A stretch of DNA of 64,000 nucleotides from Roseiarcus sp963805295. Its GTDB lineage: Bacteria > Pseudomonadota > Alphaproteobacteria > Rhizobiales > Beijerinckiaceae. The notes under the pieces are model-generated. The model worked only from the letters and a program-made list of their open reading frames with translations. It searched no databases and was not told where the DNA came from. Below, one piece after another: positions 62,128 to 64,000 of this stretch (its first letter is position 1; every line of letters starts with the position of its first letter). Where the stretch lies: positions 62,001-126,000 of the forward strand of contig CAWDTW010000018.1 of assembly GCA_963805295.1 (NCBI GenBank). The letters are read 5' to 3'. A program made the translations under genes and the position numbers.

Positions 62128-62699
62128 ATCCCGATGATGAACATCGTCGCGTGGAGCGCCAACGCACCCTGGGGCGAGATGCGGCAGGTCGAGCAGGACC
62201 TCATCATCAGCCGCGCGCTTATCGACCTGTTCAGCGATCCGGTGCTCAGGCGGAATTACGGTTCCGCGGTGGCACCGCGCTCAACAAGCTGCTGTTTCCC
62301 AAGCCAGTGCGCTATTCGGAGGACATCGATCTGGTCCGACCGAGGCCGGGCCGATCGGCCCGATCCTGACCGCGTCCGGGCCGGCTGGAACCTTGGCTCG
62401 GACGAGCCGTTTCGATCAAAGCCAGGTCGCGCGGGAGCGGGATTCCGGACCAGGGCGGAAGACCGCAACGGCGCCGATCCGCCTGAAGGTCGAGATCAAC
62501 ACGGCGGAGACGAGGCCTACGACCGCCGCAAGCGGTCCCCCTCAGCATCGATAACCCCTGGTTCACCGGCAGCGCCGACATCGCAACCTTTCACGCGAGG
62601 AAATGCTGGCGACCAAGCTGCGCGCCCTGCTTCAACGCAATAAAGGGCGCGATCTGCTCGATCTCGCTCATGCCCTCGACGTGTTTCGCATTCTGAATA
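62125..62699 (+). pseudogene. AbiEii-type nucleotidyltransferase toxin, decayed
   Basis: Starts MIPMMNIVAWSANAPWGEMR with the ATGA overlap usual for abiEi-abiEii. QVEQDLIISRALIDLFSDPV is intact. After a frameshift near 62265 another frame gives FRGGTALNKLLFPKPVRYSE and EDIDLV, the nucleotidyltransferase motif. Later pieces include LKVEINT, DNPWFTGSADIATF, and a final MLATKLRALLQRNKGRDLLD in different frames. At least three frameshifts are present. Similarity ends at about 62699 with DVFRILN. Confidence 0.75.
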
Positions 62700-62703
62700 G
62701 GGA

Positions 62704-63129
62704 ATGCCGACTTTTGTCAGGCGGTTCGGGGCGGCCGACCCCCCCTTGGATATTAAAGATTTCCAGGATGCCGATTTGGATCGCCTGCTTGAGCCGATCG
62801 ACGATCTCGTTGAGCGCCGGAATTTAGTCGCACACGGCACCATAGATGACATTGAAACAGTTGATCTTCTGAATGAGCGGTGCCAGTTCGTCGCGGCGTT
62901 CGCGAAAGCGCTGTACGAGTTGCTGCAACTGGAAATGTTGCGGGTCGAGGTAGCAAGCAGGCATTCACACGCCCTGGGTCGGCCGATCGACGTATTTAAC
63001 GATCATATCATTTGCTTCGAGGCCAAGGGCTGCAAAATTGCCGTTGGGGATCTCAGGAATCCCCTCATTTCGAGAACGGCCTGGTTTCGAGGCTTTTTGG
63101 CCCTCATAAGGGGCGACGGAGGGCCCTAA
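62704..63129 (+). CDS. HEPN-domain protein, N-terminally truncated
   Basis: 141 residues. LEPIDDLVERRNLVAHGTID carries the R-x4-6-H HEPN ribonuclease signature (RRNLVAH). It resembles RiboL-PSP/MAE_28990-type HEPN proteins of defence and toxin loci, but the first helices are missing because it is joined directly to the abiEii remnant. AFAKALYELLQLEMLRVEVA follows. No partner gene is seen. It may be inactive, yet the remaining frame is open. Confidence 0.55.
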   Translation: MPTFVRRFGAADPPLDIKDFQDADLDRLLEPIDDLVERRNLVAHGTIDDIETVDLLNERCQFVAAFAKALYELLQLEMLRVEVASRHSHALGRPIDVFNDHIICFEAKGCKIAVGDLRNPLISRTAWFRGFLALIRGDGGP

Positions 63130-63561
63130 GGTCCCACATTGAGCATGGCGCAACCTCTTTCTCGACAATTCGGAGCCCCGAACTCGCGCTTCAGGACTTG
63201 TCATACGAGAATTGTCGCAGCGAAGCGCCAACCTCCAGTTGCATTTTGGTCCTCGAAAAAATGAGGGGATGGCTGAGGTTGGGGATCGTATCGTTGCTGC
63301 AACTGGAGACCCGCTCGTTCCATTTCGATGGAGTTCAGTGATCCGTTTGGAGGTAGATCGCACAGCGCATCAATCACTTGACATCACGCCGTCAGCGAAG
63401 TTCGGAGTGCAAGTGGACTTTAGCGCTCGGAAAAATCACGACTACTTTTTGTTGCCGAAGCGTTAGCAGCCCATTGATGGCCATATTGCGGCTCCAAAAG
63501 CTGGTAACGTTACCGCTTCGTGAACGGGCGGGCTCATCGCGAAGGTTGGGATTTTGCGGGC
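63130..63561. other. stretch of uncertain coding content
   Basis: An 84-codon frame at 63212-63466 (GDRIVAATGDPLVPFRWSSV, ending YFLLPKR) has protein-like composition but no ATG start and no family match. The region ends the island-like DNA, and 63467-63561 is the leader of the next gene. Confidence 0.35.
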
Positions 63562-64000
63562 ATGAAGCACCACAAGGCGAGGCGGGCGGCGCTCTTGGCG
63601 CTGGCGATGGCGTTTCTGGCCGCCGCGTGGGTGTGGGACGGCCTGATCGCGATCGAGAGGCTGATCGTCCCGCCCATCCCCTGGACGCGGCTCAAGCACG
63701 CATTCGCCGTGATCGTCGATCGTCTGCCGGCACCCTTGGTCTTGGTGATTTTTCTCGTGCCGCTGCTGATCGTCGAGCCGCTGCTGACGCTGTGCGTCGT
63801 GGCGATGGCGATGGGCTATGTGGTCTCCGGCGCGATCGCCTGGGTCCTGCTAAAAGTGCTTGCCCTCGCCTTCATCCCCGCAATCTTCGATCTCACGCAA
63901 CACAAGCTGATGACAATGCCCTGGTTCGTCTGGGGGTACGACAAGGTGATGGCTTGGCATCACTACGCCGACCGGATCGTCGCGCCCTACAAGCAGGCGG
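63562..64000 (+). CDS. membrane protein, cut by the window end
   Basis: The frame is open from ATG 63562 to the end (146 codons). It has a basic start MKHHKARRAALLALAMAFLA and three or four membrane helices (about 8-26, 52-88, 90-108), with a Trp/His-rich part MPWFVWGYDKVMAWHHYADR. No stop within the window. I do not recognise the family; a role at the inner membrane is all that can be said. Confidence 0.7.
   Translation, partial: MKHHKARRAALLALAMAFLAAAWVWDGLIAIERLIVPPIPWTRLKHAFAVIVDRLPAPLVLVIFLVPLLIVEPLLTLCVVAMAMGYVVSGAIAWVLLKVLALAFIPAIFDLTQHKLMTMPWFVWGYDKVMAWHHYADRIVAPYKQA

Overview
The window reads as a GC-rich chromosome segment of an alphaproteobacterium, probably Hyphomicrobiales. The reasons are the hybrid histidine kinase CckA beside FliO and a single-cysteine DksA, a DUF3126 protein after cysE, the opgG-opgH glucan pair, a YcjX/TIGR01620 pair, and a direct-repeat GTTC-N7 operator of the type used by alphaproteobacterial LexA. 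A family inside the order cannot be fixed from the sequence alone.

Layout. 0-2.4 kb: an exported fibronectin-III-like protein and a di-haem peroxidase gene with a one-base frameshift. 3.2-5.0 kb: a complete IS66-type insertion sequence with 22-bp inverted ends and a near-perfect 8-bp target duplication. 5.4-13 kb: D-lyxose-type isomerase, two cytochromes c, an O-methyltransferase, divergent LysR and pirin genes, and a CoA-transferase/GNAT fusion. 13-20 kb: a VapC/AbrB pair, a repeat-rich HTH protein, the YcjX pair, SixA, a flavin monooxygenase and a MoxR remnant. 20-27 kb: cckA, fliO, dksA, universal stress protein, a VWA-protein remnant, a small inverted-repeat element and a PP1-type phosphatase. 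27-33 kb: an arsR-AHSA1-GST operon, 8-oxoguanine deaminase, an SDR, small membrane proteins and TauE. 33-36 kb: a lower-GC patch with an XRE/DUF4258 pair and an orphan membrane protein. 36-49 kb: housekeeping genes (b561, cysE, gamma carbonic anhydrase, PilZ, PAS, rhomboid, opgGH, glmU) with an IS66-derived MITE. 49.5-54.7 kb: an accessory cassette. 54.8-60.7 kb: adenylate cyclase with CRP-like boxes, twin small membrane proteins, a KamA/EpmB-type aminomutase and gnd. 60.8-63.5 kb: a decayed island starting at a 3' tRNA-Leu fragment. 63.56 kb to the end: an incomplete membrane protein.

The best candidate for an undescribed system is the compact minus-strand operon at 49667-54125. It holds a coiled-coil protein (split by an in-frame TGA), a DUF2791/BrxC-BrxD-like protein without a recognisable P-loop, a DUF2791/BrxD-like ATPase with a good P-loop, and a SNF2 helicase. 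The last four genes are joined by 4-17 bp overlaps or a 1-nt gap. A HicBA toxin-antitoxin pair lies upstream, and the downstream edge cuts off a LuxR-type regulator gene. None of the BREX hallmark genes (pglX, pglZ, brxL) is in the window.

A second theme is gene decay. About a dozen genes are broken by single-base indels that leave both halves recognisable, while long housekeeping genes (cckA, opgH, glmU, gnd) are intact. Either this lineage is losing accessory genes or the assembly retains indel errors; the sequence alone does not decide. Remnants of a moxR/VWA pair, cyclase and deaminase tails, AbiE and HEPN add true rearrangement scars on top.
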